Source: Ideonella oryzae
GTDB lineage: Bacteria > Pseudomonadota > Gammaproteobacteria > Burkholderiales > Burkholderiaceae_C
Assembly (NCBI RefSeq): GCF_024055665.1
Contig: NZ_JAMXMC010000007.1
Location: forward strand, 1-64,000
DNA: 64,000 nucleotides
Direction: 5' to 3'
A program made the position numbers and the translations under genes. Every line of letters begins with the position of its first letter. Position 1 is the stretch's first letter. Under the pieces are notes generated by a model. The model was not told where the DNA came from and made no database searches. It worked only from the letters and a program-made list of their open reading frames with translations. Positions 19,884 through 29,114 of this stretch are shown piece after piece.

Positions 19884-20555
19884 TCAGCCGGGAATCTTCT
19901 CGAGGCAATAACCCAGCCCACGCACCGTGGCAATGCGCACCGGGCCATGTTCGATCTTCTTGCGAAGCCGGTGAATGTAGACCTCGATGGCGTTGTTGCT
20001 GACCTCTTCGCCCCATTCGCACAGGCGCGCCACCAGCTGGTCCTTGCTGACCAGCCGACCGGCGCGCTGCAGCAGCACCTCCAGCAGGCTGATCTCGCGT
20101 GCCGACAGGTCGATCATCTGGTCGTTCAGGTAGGCCACACGGCCGGTGGCGTCAAAGCTCAGCGGCCCGTGCTTGATCACGCTGGAGGCCGTGCCCAGGC
20201 CGCGCCGCGTGAGGGCCCGTACACGCGCCTCAAGTTCCTGCAGGGAGAAGGGCTTGGCCATGAAATCATCGGCCCCGAGGTCCAGGCCCTTGACCCGCTG
20301 CTCCACCGAATCGGCCGCAGTGAGGATCAGCACCGGCGTGGCGCAACCGCGGGCACGCATGCGCCGCAGCACCTCCAGCCCATGCAGCTTGGGCAGGCCC
20401 AGGTCCAGGATCACCAGGTCGAACTCGTGGGCCGCCAGCGCGGCATCGGCCTCGGAGCCGGTGCCCACCTGATCGACCGCATAGCCCGTCCCGCGCAGGG
20501 AACGCAGCAGGCCGTCCGCCAGCACCTGGTCATCTTCGGCAATCAGGATACGCAT
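19884..20555 (-). CDS. OmpR-family response regulator
   Basis: The 223-residue regulator has a receiver domain with the phospho-acceptor Asp51 (LVILDLGLP), Lys101 (FMAKPFS), and a C-terminal winged helix (SNNAIEVYIHRLRKKIE). The ATG at 20555 is preceded by AGGAGA. It is transcribed divergently from recA and is co-directional with the sensor kinase gene downstream, forming one two-component system. Confidence 0.93.
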   Translation of the reverse strand: MRILIAEDDQVLADGLLRSLRGTGYAVDQVGTGSEADAALAAHEFDLVILDLGLPKLHGLEVLRRMRARGCATPVLILTAADSVEQRVKGLDLGADDFMAKPFSLQELEARVRALTRRGLGTASSVIKHGPLSFDATGRVAYLNDQMIDLSAREISLLEVLLQRAGRLVSKDQLVARLCEWGEEVSNNAIEVYIHRLRKKIEHGPVRIATVRGLGYCLEKIPG

Positions 20556-20641
20556 GCTCTCTCTCCTGGAGAGGCATTCTAGGCAGTCGCCAACACGGCC
20601 CTGCACAGGACAACCCTGCGCCTTCGATGATCCTCAAAAAT

Positions 20642-20661
20642 TACTGTACGAATATCCAGCT
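20642..20661 (+). promoter_or_regulatory. LexA (SOS) box in the recA promoter
   Basis: CTGT-N8-CCAG at 20644-20659, inside TACTGTACGAATATCCAG, differs from the CTGT-N8-ACAG consensus at one base and has an AT-rich centre. It overlaps the expected -35 region of a promoter with CATAAT at 20667-20672. AGGAG precedes the recA ATG. Confidence 0.8.
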
Positions 20662-20694
20662 CCTGCCATAATGGCCTGAACTGAGGAGAACCGC

Positions 20695-21750
<1,056 letters not shown>

Positions 21751-21774
21751 GCGTCAGCACACACGTCACCCGAC

Positions 21775-21796
21775 CCGGGCGGCCTTGGCCGCCCGG
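21775..21796 (+). terminator. recA-recX intergenic hairpin (attenuator)
   Basis: CCGGGCGGCC (21775-21784) and GGCCGCCCGG (21787-21796) form a perfect 10-bp inverted repeat with a TT centre, 25 bp after the recA stop and 15 bp before recX. There is no T run, so it would be a partial terminator, as in E. coli where recX is expressed by limited read-through from recA. Confidence 0.6.
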
Positions 21797-21811
21797 TCTC
21801 GCATCCAGCCC

Positions 21812-22411
21812 ATGAAGCGCGCTCCGCTGAGTCTGAAGGCACAGGCCCTGGCCCTGCTGGCCCGGCGCGAGCACAGCCGGGCCGAGCTGCGGACCAAGCT
21901 GCTGGCCCATGCACGCAAACGTGCGGTCCACGTGGCCGCCGAGGCCGCTGCCCAGGCGGCACCAGGCCACTGGGGCAGCGGCTGGGAAGGCGATCCCTTT
22001 GGTGAGCCCTCCGCCCTTGCGGCCCGCGCCCCGGCTGACCCTGCGGTCGTGCTGGATGCCGACGCCCTGGCGGCCGAGGTGGATGATGTGCTGGACTGGC
22101 TGCAGGCCCAGCGCTACCAGAGCGACGAGCGCTTCGTCGAGAGCCGCCTGAACAGCCGTGCATCCCGCCTGGGCCTGACGCGCATCCGCCAGGAGCTCTC
22201 CCGTCACGGGCTGGAGCTCGACAGCGACACGGTGCGTACCCTGCGGCAAAGTGAGCTCCAGCGCGCACGGGAGGTCTGGCAGAAGCGCTTTGGACAACCC
22301 CCAACGGATCTGCGCGAGCGTTTCCGTCAGATGCGTTTCCTGGCCGCCCGCGGCTTCAGCGGCGAAGTTGTCCGCCAGGTGCTCGGTGGCGACGGGGACG
22401 AACCCCGCTGA
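21812..22411 (+). CDS. recX: Regulatory protein RecX
   Basis: The 199-residue protein matches RecX, which binds RecA filaments and limits their activity. It shows [16 protein letters not shown] near the N-terminus and the later [15 protein letters not shown] and [11 protein letters not shown] segments. It is longer than the common ~150-160 residues because of an Ala/Pro-rich insertion at about 40-80. The ATG at 21812 follows recA and the intergenic hairpin. Confidence 0.93.
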   Translation: MKRAPLSLKAQALALLARREHSRAELRTKLLAHARKRAVHVAAEAAAQAAPGHWGSGWEGDPFGEPSALAARAPADPAVVLDADALAAEVDDVLDWLQAQRYQSDERFVESRLNSRASRLGLTRIRQELSRHGLELDSDTVRTLRQSELQRAREVWQKRFGQPPTDLRERFRQMRFLAARGFSGEVVRQVLGGDGDEPR

Positions 22412-22714
22412 GCATGTTGAGCCAGTCCGGTGCAGCCCTGCCGCCGATGGCACAGGGTTTTCCCCCTGCTGCACCGCAACATCGCATGCTACGGTGCAAG
22501 GCTTTCCGGGAAAACGCCTAGCCTGCACTGGCAGCAATGTCAGTCGATTGCAAGCGCCAGCCCTGATCCTGCGGGAAATTCTGGGGTTTCGTCAGGTAAA
22601 AGCGTTTCCTGAACTGCAAAATGCGGCCCCTGAAGATGCCGTCAGCCCTTCGTCGATGAGCTGGCCGCGGATTCCGCTCCTCTCTTTCGTCCTGAACTCA
22701 CGAAAAGACCACCC
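22412..22714 (+). promoter_or_regulatory. recX-sucC intergenic region
   Basis: No gene is supported in these 303 bp, which presumably carry the sucCD promoter and leader. There is an inverted repeat GCACCG/CGGTGC at ~22471-22497 and a weak one (CTTTCGT/ACGAAAAG) just before sucC at ~22685-22708. No clear promoter hexamers were identified. Confidence 0.35.
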
Positions 22715-23875
<1,161 letters not shown>

Positions 23876-23898
23876 GCACGCCCAGAAGGAATCCAGTC

Positions 23899-24792
23899 AT
23901 GTCGATCTACATCAACAAGGACACCAAGGTCATCACCCAGGGGATCACCGGCAAGACCGGTCAGTTCCACACCCTGGGCTGCCAGGCCTATGCCAACGGC
24001 AAGAACGCCTTCGTCGCGGGGGTGAACCCCAAGAAGGCCGGCGAGAAGTTCTCGGACATCCCCATCTACGCCTCCGTCAAGGAAGCTGCCACGCAAACCG
24101 GCGCCACCGTGTCGGTGATCTACGTGCCGCCCGCTGGCGCCGCTGACGCCATCTGGGAAGCGGTCGAGGCCGACCTGGACCTGGTGATCGCCATCACCGA
24201 AGGCATCCCCGTGCGCGACATGCTGATGGTGCGCAACAAGATGAAGGCCAAGGAAGCCGCTGGCGGCAAGAAGACCCTGCTGCTGGGCCCGAACTGCCCC
24301 GGCCTGATCACCCCGGAAGAGATCAAGATCGGCATCATGCCGGGCCACATCCACCGGAAGGGCCGCATCGGCGTCGTGTCCCGTTCGGGCACGCTGACCT
24401 ATGAAGCCGTGGCGCAGCTGACCGAGATCGGCCTGGGCCAGTCTTCGGCGGTGGGCATCGGTGGCGACCCGATCAACGGCCTGAAGCACATCGACGTGAT
24501 GAAGGCCTTCAACGACGATCCGGAGACCGACGCCGTCATCATGATCGGCGAGATCGGCGGCCCGGACGAAGCCGAAGCCGCCCGCTGGTGCAAGGACAAC
24601 ATGAAGAAGCCGATCGTTGGCTTCATCGCTGGCGTCACCGCTCCTCCCGGAAAGCGCATGGGCCACGCTGGCGCGCTGATCTCCGGTGGTGCCGACACCG
24701 CCGATGCCAAGCTGGCCATCATGGAAGAGTGCGGCTTCAAGGTGACCCGCAACCCGTCCGAGATGGGCAAGCTGCTCAAGGCCATGCTGTAA
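23899..24792 (+). CDS. sucD: Succinate-CoA ligase, alpha subunit
   Basis: The 297-residue CoA-binding subunit carries the transiently phosphorylated histidine (His256 in GHAGALI). The N-terminal Rossmann domain has [11 protein letters not shown], and SGTLTYE and [10 protein letters not shown] are also conserved. AGAAGGA precedes the ATG. It forms an operon with sucC closed by the terminator at 24815. Confidence 0.98.
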   Translation: MSIYINKDTKVITQGITGKTGQFHTLGCQAYANGKNAFVAGVNPKKAGEKFSDIPIYASVKEAATQTGATVSVIYVPPAGAADAIWEAVEADLDLVIAITEGIPVRDMLMVRNKMKAKEAAGGKKTLLLGPNCPGLITPEEIKIGIMPGHIHRKGRIGVVSRSGTLTYEAVAQLTEIGLGQSSAVGIGGDPINGLKHIDVMKAFNDDPETDAVIMIGEIGGPDEAEAARWCKDNMKKPIVGFIAGVTAPPGKRMGHAGALISGGADTADAKLAIMEECGFKVTRNPSEMGKLLKAML

Positions 24793-24814
24793 GCACGGCT
24801 CTGCGCCACCCCTA

Positions 24815-24837
24815 GGCCGCCTTCGGGCGGCCTTTTT
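24815..24837 (+). terminator. Rho-independent terminator after sucD
   Basis: GGCCGCC and GGCGGCC pair around a UUCG tetraloop (24822-24825) and are followed by TTTTT at 24833-24837. It lies 22 bp after the sucD stop and 53 bp before the TerC gene. Confidence 0.92.
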
Positions 24838-24890
24838 CATGCGCCTACACTGGCGGATGGAACCTGACACAGATCCCGACTGAGCACCCC

Positions 24891-25631
24891 ATGGAATTGG
24901 AATCCCTGCTGCATCTGCCCTTCTGGCTGGGTGTGGGCCAGATCATCCTGATCGACATCCTGCTGGGCGGCGACAACGCCGTCGTCATCGCCCTGGCCTG
25001 CCGCAAGCTGCCCGAGAGCCAGCGGCTCAAGGGCATTCTGTGGGGCACGGCAGGCGCCATCGCCCTGCGCGTGGTGCTGATCTTCTTCGCCCTCACCCTG
25101 CTGTCCATTCCCTACCTGAAGCTGGCCGGCGCGGCCCTGCTGGTGTGGATCGGCGTCAAGCTGCTGGCCCCGGACGACGAAGACGAACACGGCAAGATCG
25201 AGGGCAGCGACAAGCTCTGGGGTGCGGTCAAGACCGTCATCGTGGCCGACCTGGTGATGAGCGTGGACAACGTCATCGCCATTGCCGGTGCGGCCCAGGC
25301 CGCGGGCGGCCCCCACCAGATGCCGCTGGTCATCTTCGGCCTGCTGGTCAGCATCCCCATCATCGTCGGCGGCAGCCAGCTGGTGATCAAGCTGATGGAC
25401 CGCTTCCCGCTGGTCATCACGCTGGGCGGCATGCTGCTGGGCTGGATTGCCGGCAGCATGGCCGTGACCGACCCCGCCCTGCTGCACCTGCTGCCCACCC
25501 AGCCGGCCTCGCATGCCGGCGCCACCGTCGAGGTGATCCCAGCCGTTCATTACGCCGCCGCAGCCATCGGCGCCCTGCTCGTGCTGGTGATCGGTCGCGC
25601 CGTGGTGACACTGAAGGCCCGCGGCCAGTGA
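24891..25631 (+). CDS. TerC-family integral membrane protein (first copy)
   Basis: The 246-residue protein has about seven transmembrane helices and the TerC/YjbE signature acidic motifs LIDILLGGDNAVVIAL near the N-terminus and VADLVMSVDNVIAIAG in the middle. Members of this family export or handle metal ions, notably manganese, and some help metalate exoenzymes; the substrate here is not known. A related gene follows at 25864 beyond an Mn2+ riboswitch. This copy has no riboswitch of its own in the 53 bp after the sucCD terminator. Confidence 0.88.
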   Translation: MELESLLHLPFWLGVGQIILIDILLGGDNAVVIALACRKLPESQRLKGILWGTAGAIALRVVLIFFALTLLSIPYLKLAGAALLVWIGVKLLAPDDEDEHGKIEGSDKLWGAVKTVIVADLVMSVDNVIAIAGAAQAAGGPHQMPLVIFGLLVSIPIIVGGSQLVIKLMDRFPLVITLGGMLLGWIAGSMAVTDPALLHLLPTQPASHAGATVEVIPAVHYAAAAIGALLVLVIGRAVVTLKARGQ

Positions 25632-25664
25632 GGCCTTCCGCGCCTGTGCCACAATTTGAGCTCT

Positions 25665-25790
25665 GAAGGGGAGTAGCTCACTTCCGGTCGGGTCGTCAGT
25701 ACGAAGCATCAGCCTCCGGCCCGCCAGCCACCGTTCCCGGTGGCCGAGCCAGACCTTCGACCCCCGTCACCATGGCGGGCGGCTCGAAGG
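25665..25790 (+). promoter_or_regulatory. yybP-ykoY (manganese) riboswitch
   Basis: The leader of the second TerC gene carries the yybP-ykoY hallmarks: GGGGAGTAGC near the 5' side, GTCGTCAGTACG in the middle and GAGCCAGACCTTC closing helix P1. P1 pairs GAAGG (25665-25669) with CCTTC (25754-25758). The same 3' strand, extended to CCTTCGA (25754-25760), can instead pair with TCGAAGG at 25784-25790. The two folds exclude each other, as expected of an aptamer plus expression platform. Family members bind Mn2+ and raise expression of exporters. Whether output is transcriptional or translational is unclear: no T run follows and the gene starts 73 nt later. Confidence 0.85.
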
Positions 25791-25863
25791 CAGCCCCTGT
25801 CCGGCATGTCCCGTCCGTCCGCCGTGGTGTTCACCGACCCGCGTGACACATCGAAAGACCGAC

Positions 25864-26553
25864 ATGCCGCTGTTTTCCCCTGAATGGTTCTCGGCCCTGC
25901 TGGCCATTGTCCTGATCGACCTGATCCTGGCCGGCGACAACGCCATCGTCATCGCCCTGGCCGCCCGCAGCCTGCCCGCCCACCTGCAACGCAAGGCCAT
26001 CGTCTGGGGCACGGTGGGGGCCATCGGCATCCGCGCCCTGATGACGCTGGTGGTGGTCTGGCTGCTCAAGATCCCCGGCCTGATGCTGGTGGGCGGCCTG
26101 GGCCTGGTCTGGATCGCCTACAAGCTGCTGGTCCCCGGCGAGGGCAGCGACAGCCACGAAGGCAGCAGCGCCACCACGCTGTGGGGTGCGCTCAAGACCA
26201 TCATCGTCGCCGACGCCCTGATGGGCGTGGACAACGTGCTGGGCGTGGCCGGCGCCGCCCACGGCGCCTTCGACCTGGTCGTCATCGGCCTGCTCATCAG
26301 CGTGCCCATCGTGGTCTGGGGCAGCAGCGTGGTGCTCAAGCTGGTCGACCGCTTCCCGTCCATCACCTACATCGGTGCTGGCGTGCTGGCCTGGACCGCC
26401 GCCAAGATGATGGTGGGCGAGCCGGCCCTGGACAGCGTGTTCGACCCTCGCCCCTGGGCCAGCTGGAGCTTGCAGGCCGCCGTGGTGGCCGGCGTGCTGG
26501 CCGCGGGCTGGTGGGCGGGCCGCAAGCTTCGCGACAAGACCTTGGCCGCCTGA
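25864..26553 (+). CDS. TerC-family integral membrane protein (second copy, riboswitch-controlled)
   Basis: The 229-residue protein has about seven membrane helices with the motifs LIDLILAGDNAIVIAL and VADALMGVDNVLGVAG, clearly paralogous to the product of the gene at 24891. The yybP-ykoY riboswitch in its leader argues that it exports Mn2+ or responds to it. The ATG at 25864 is preferred; a GTG at 25843 in frame adds seven residues. The duplication of TerC genes with the riboswitch between them suggests that only this copy is metal-induced. Confidence 0.88.
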   Translation: MPLFSPEWFSALLAIVLIDLILAGDNAIVIALAARSLPAHLQRKAIVWGTVGAIGIRALMTLVVVWLLKIPGLMLVGGLGLVWIAYKLLVPGEGSDSHEGSSATTLWGALKTIIVADALMGVDNVLGVAGAAHGAFDLVVIGLLISVPIVVWGSSVVLKLVDRFPSITYIGAGVLAWTAAKMMVGEPALDSVFDPRPWASWSLQAAVVAGVLAAGWWAGRKLRDKTLAA

Positions 26554-26584
26554 GTCAAGGGCCCGGCAGCCCCCCTGTGGTAAT

Positions 26585-26596
26585 GTGTTGCAACAC
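26585..26596. repeat. 12-bp perfect palindrome upstream of the Ser/Thr kinase gene
   Basis: GTGTTGCAACAC is a gapless palindrome 29 bp before the chosen kinase start, in the 71-bp gap after the TerC gene. It could be an operator for the signalling operon, or chance. Confidence 0.3.
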
Positions 26597-26624
26597 CACC
26601 CGGAGGGATGCCCAAGGCACGAAG

Positions 26625-27659
26625 ATGGCCGGTCGTTCGCGTTTCTGGCACACGCTCCTGCGCCGACAGCCGCCGCTTTCGACGCCGGTGGGGCGCGCCC
26701 CGGTCGCGCCCAGTACGCAGCCGGCGTCCTCGATGATCGACAGCTCCGCGCTGCCGATGGAAACCGAGGGCTTCCACATCGAGCGCCTCTGCGCGCAAAG
26801 CGACCACAGCGAGCTTTACCAGGCCCGCGTGGCCGGCACCGATGAACCGGTGGCCCTCAAGGTCGTGCGTTTTGGCTCACAGGAGGAGGCGCCGGACCGC
26901 TTCCTGCGCGAGGCCACCGCCGCCGGCCGCCTGCAGCACCCCGCCATCGTCCGGACGCTGGGAGCCGGCATCGTCACCCAAGGAGGTCAGCCCTGCGGCT
27001 GGCTGGCCATGGAATGGGTGCCCGGCAGCGACCTCAGCCGCTACGCCCAACCCGGACGACTGCTGCCCGAGGAACTGGTGCTGCGCATCGGCGCAGTCAC
27101 TGCCGAAGCCCTGGCCCACGCCCATGCCCAGGGTGTGGTGCACCGGGACTTGAAGCCGAGCAACCTGCTGTTCAACCCGGCCGCTGGCGGCGTGCTGAAG
27201 GTGGGCGATTTTGGCAGCGCCCGCCTGCTCGATCAGGGCAACAGCCGCAGCGGGCTGATGGTGGGCACGCCCTGCTACATGGCCCCCGAGCAGCTCAGCG
27301 GCGTGCCGGTGGACGGCCGCTGCGATCTGTACGCTCTGGGCGTGGTGCTGTTCGAGCTGCTCACCGGACAACGCCCCTTCGACCGCAGCTCGATGGGTGA
27401 AACCCTGGCCGCCATTGCCGGGGAAGCGCCGCCGCCGCTGCTGGCACGGCGTCCCGAACTGCCGGCGGTGCTGGGGGATGTGCTGGCCCGCCTGCTGGCC
27501 AAGTCCCCGGCCGACCGTCATGCCGATGCCCATGCCCTGGCCCGTGAATTGCGCCTCATTGCCCGGCTTTGTGAGGCCAACAGGGCCGCGGGGGACGGCC
27601 ACAATGGTCCCATCCACAAGAACAACAGCAGGATAGAACCCCGTGCCACTGCGCCTTGA
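26625..27659 (+). CDS. Serine/threonine protein kinase (Hanks type), soluble
   Basis: The 344-residue protein has a ~45-residue Pro/Ser-rich N-terminal tail and then a eukaryotic-type kinase domain: VALK (Lys79), HRDLKPSN (Asp165), DFG (185-187), and the activation segment ending in APE. The Gly-rich loop is degenerate: the expected GxGxxG is AQSDHS, so nucleotide positioning may be unusual. No transmembrane helix or extracellular sensor follows the kinase domain. The start is uncertain: ATG 26625 is used, and ATG 26583 in frame is possible. It overlaps the phosphatase gene by 17 bp, which points to a kinase-phosphatase pair acting on shared targets such as the FHA protein downstream. Confidence 0.88.
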   Translation: MAGRSRFWHTLLRRQPPLSTPVGRAPVAPSTQPASSMIDSSALPMETEGFHIERLCAQSDHSELYQARVAGTDEPVALKVVRFGSQEEAPDRFLREATAAGRLQHPAIVRTLGAGIVTQGGQPCGWLAMEWVPGSDLSRYAQPGRLLPEELVLRIGAVTAEALAHAHAQGVVHRDLKPSNLLFNPAAGGVLKVGDFGSARLLDQGNSRSGLMVGTPCYMAPEQLSGVPVDGRCDLYALGVVLFELLTGQRPFDRSSMGETLAAIAGEAPPPLLARRPELPAVLGDVLARLLAKSPADRHADAHALARELRLIARLCEANRAAGDGHNGPIHKNNSRIEPRATAP

Positions 27660-28389
27660 ATACAGCAGCGCGCTCGACGTCGGTCGTGCGCGCCACAACA
27701 ACGAAGACGCCGTCCTGATCGATCCCAGCCTGGGCCTGTGCATCCTGGCCGACGGCATGGGGGGCTACAACGCTGGCGAGGTGGCCAGCGAAATGGCCAC
27801 CAAGACCATGCGGGACACCTTTCGCCAATGGCTGTTGAGCCTGACCCAGGCGCCTGCCGAGGCCGAAGTCGCCCGGGCCCTGATCGCTGCCGCCCAGGAG
27901 GCCAACCGCCAGGTCTTCACCGCTGCCAACACCGTGGCCGCCTATGCCGGCATGGGCACCACGCTGGTTGCGGCCGTTTTCGAGCGCCAGCATGTCTGGA
28001 TCGGCCACCTGGGCGACTCCCGCGCGTATCGCCTGCGCAACGGTCGCATCGCCCAGCTGACCCGTGACCACTCCCTGCTGCAGGAACAGGTGGACGCCGG
28101 CCTGCTCACCCAGGAAGAGGCCGCCTATGCCCTGCACCGCAACCTCGTCACCCGGGCCATTGGGGTCGAACCTCAGGTGGTTCTCGAGGTGCATCCGCAT
28201 GATGTGAAGGCGGGCGACACCATCCTGCTGTGCTCCGATGGACTCTCCGACATGCTGTCGGACACGCAGATCGCCCAGGTGCTCCAGATCAACAACTCAC
28301 TGGACGAGCAGGCGGCCGCACTGGTGGAAGCCGCCAATGCCGCAGGCGGACGGGATAACATCTCCGTCATCCTGGCCAAGTTGCATTAA
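27643..28389 (+). CDS. PP2C-type (PPM) protein phosphatase
   Basis: The 248-residue protein is a complete PPM metallophosphatase with RARHNNEDA (Glu21, Asp22), LADGMGG (Asp37), GDSRAYR (Asp125), CSDGLSD (Asp199) and GGRDN (Asp238). It removes phosphate from Ser/Thr residues using two metal ions. The start is GTG at 27643 with AGGA nine bases upstream, inside the end of the kinase gene. The family role is to reverse the adjacent kinase. Confidence 0.95.
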   Translation: MPLRLEYSSALDVGRARHNNEDAVLIDPSLGLCILADGMGGYNAGEVASEMATKTMRDTFRQWLLSLTQAPAEAEVARALIAAAQEANRQVFTAANTVAAYAGMGTTLVAAVFERQHVWIGHLGDSRAYRLRNGRIAQLTRDHSLLQEQVDAGLLTQEEAAYALHRNLVTRAIGVEPQVVLEVHPHDVKAGDTILLCSDGLSDMLSDTQIAQVLQINNSLDEQAAALVEAANAAGGRDNISVILAKLH

Positions 28390-28477
28390 CGCGAACGCGC
28401 AACAACAGGACTCGCGGCTGGCACGGCAAGGCACGCCGAGAAGAAAACGCCCCGCGCACGGGCAACACGAGGCATTC

Positions 28478-29107
28478 ATGGGCAAGCTGGTCGTTTCACT
28501 CGACAACGTGGTTCTCAAGGAAGTGGTGATCCAGAAGGAGCGCACCACACTGGGCCGGCGCCCCTACAACGACATCGTGATCGACAACCTGGCCGTCAGC
28601 GGCGAACACGCCGTGCTGCTGGCCGTGGGCGAAGACATCTACATCGAAGACCTCAACAGCACCAACGGCACCTACATCAACGGCAAGGCGATCAAGAAGC
28701 AGCTGCTGTCCAACAGCGACGTCATCGAGATCGGCAAGTACCGCATCAAGTACATCGGCGCCGAAGTTGCCGACTACGAGAAGACCATGGTGCTGCGTCC
28801 GGGCACCCTGCCCCCGCCCGCGCCGCCCCTGCCCACCGTGCAGATGCTGCCGGCCTCCATCAAGGTGCTCAATGGTGGCGCCGCCGGCCGTGAGGTGCTG
28901 CTGAGCAAGGCGGTCACCACCGTGGGCAAACCGGGCACCCAGGTGGCTTCGATCGCCAAGCGCCCGACCGGCTATGTGCTGGCCCATGTCGAAGGCGACC
29001 AGCGCCCGACCATCAACGGCAGCCCGCTGGGTGAAGGCGTGGTGCCGCTGAAGAACGGCGACATCATCGAACTGGCCGGCACCCAGATGCAATTCATCCA
29101 GGGCTGA
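28478..29107 (+). CDS. Double-FHA-domain protein
   Basis: The 209-residue protein has a clear FHA domain at ~1-90, with GRRPYNDIVIDN, SGEHAVL and the NSTNGTYING loop that binds phosphothreonine. A second FHA-like fold lies at ~120-209 (VGKPGTQVASI, NGSPLGEG, PLKNGDIIELAG), joined by a Pro-rich linker. It has no catalytic or membrane part, so it is likely an adaptor that reads phosphorylation by the upstream kinase. GAGG precedes the ATG. The cyclase gene starts 7 bp after it. The second domain lacks the canonical Ser-x-x-His, so it may not bind phosphopeptide. Confidence 0.88.
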   Translation: MGKLVVSLDNVVLKEVVIQKERTTLGRRPYNDIVIDNLAVSGEHAVLLAVGEDIYIEDLNSTNGTYINGKAIKKQLLSNSDVIEIGKYRIKYIGAEVADYEKTMVLRPGTLPPPAPPLPTVQMLPASIKVLNGGAAGREVLLSKAVTTVGKPGTQVASIAKRPTGYVLAHVEGDQRPTINGSPLGEGVVPLKNGDIIELAGTQMQFIQG

Positions 29108-29114
29108 GCGCCCG

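Noticed and set aside
25640-25653. Separate promoter (CACAAT) for the riboswitch leader
   Set aside because: No -35 element at proper spacing was found, so the leader may be transcribed from the first TerC gene.
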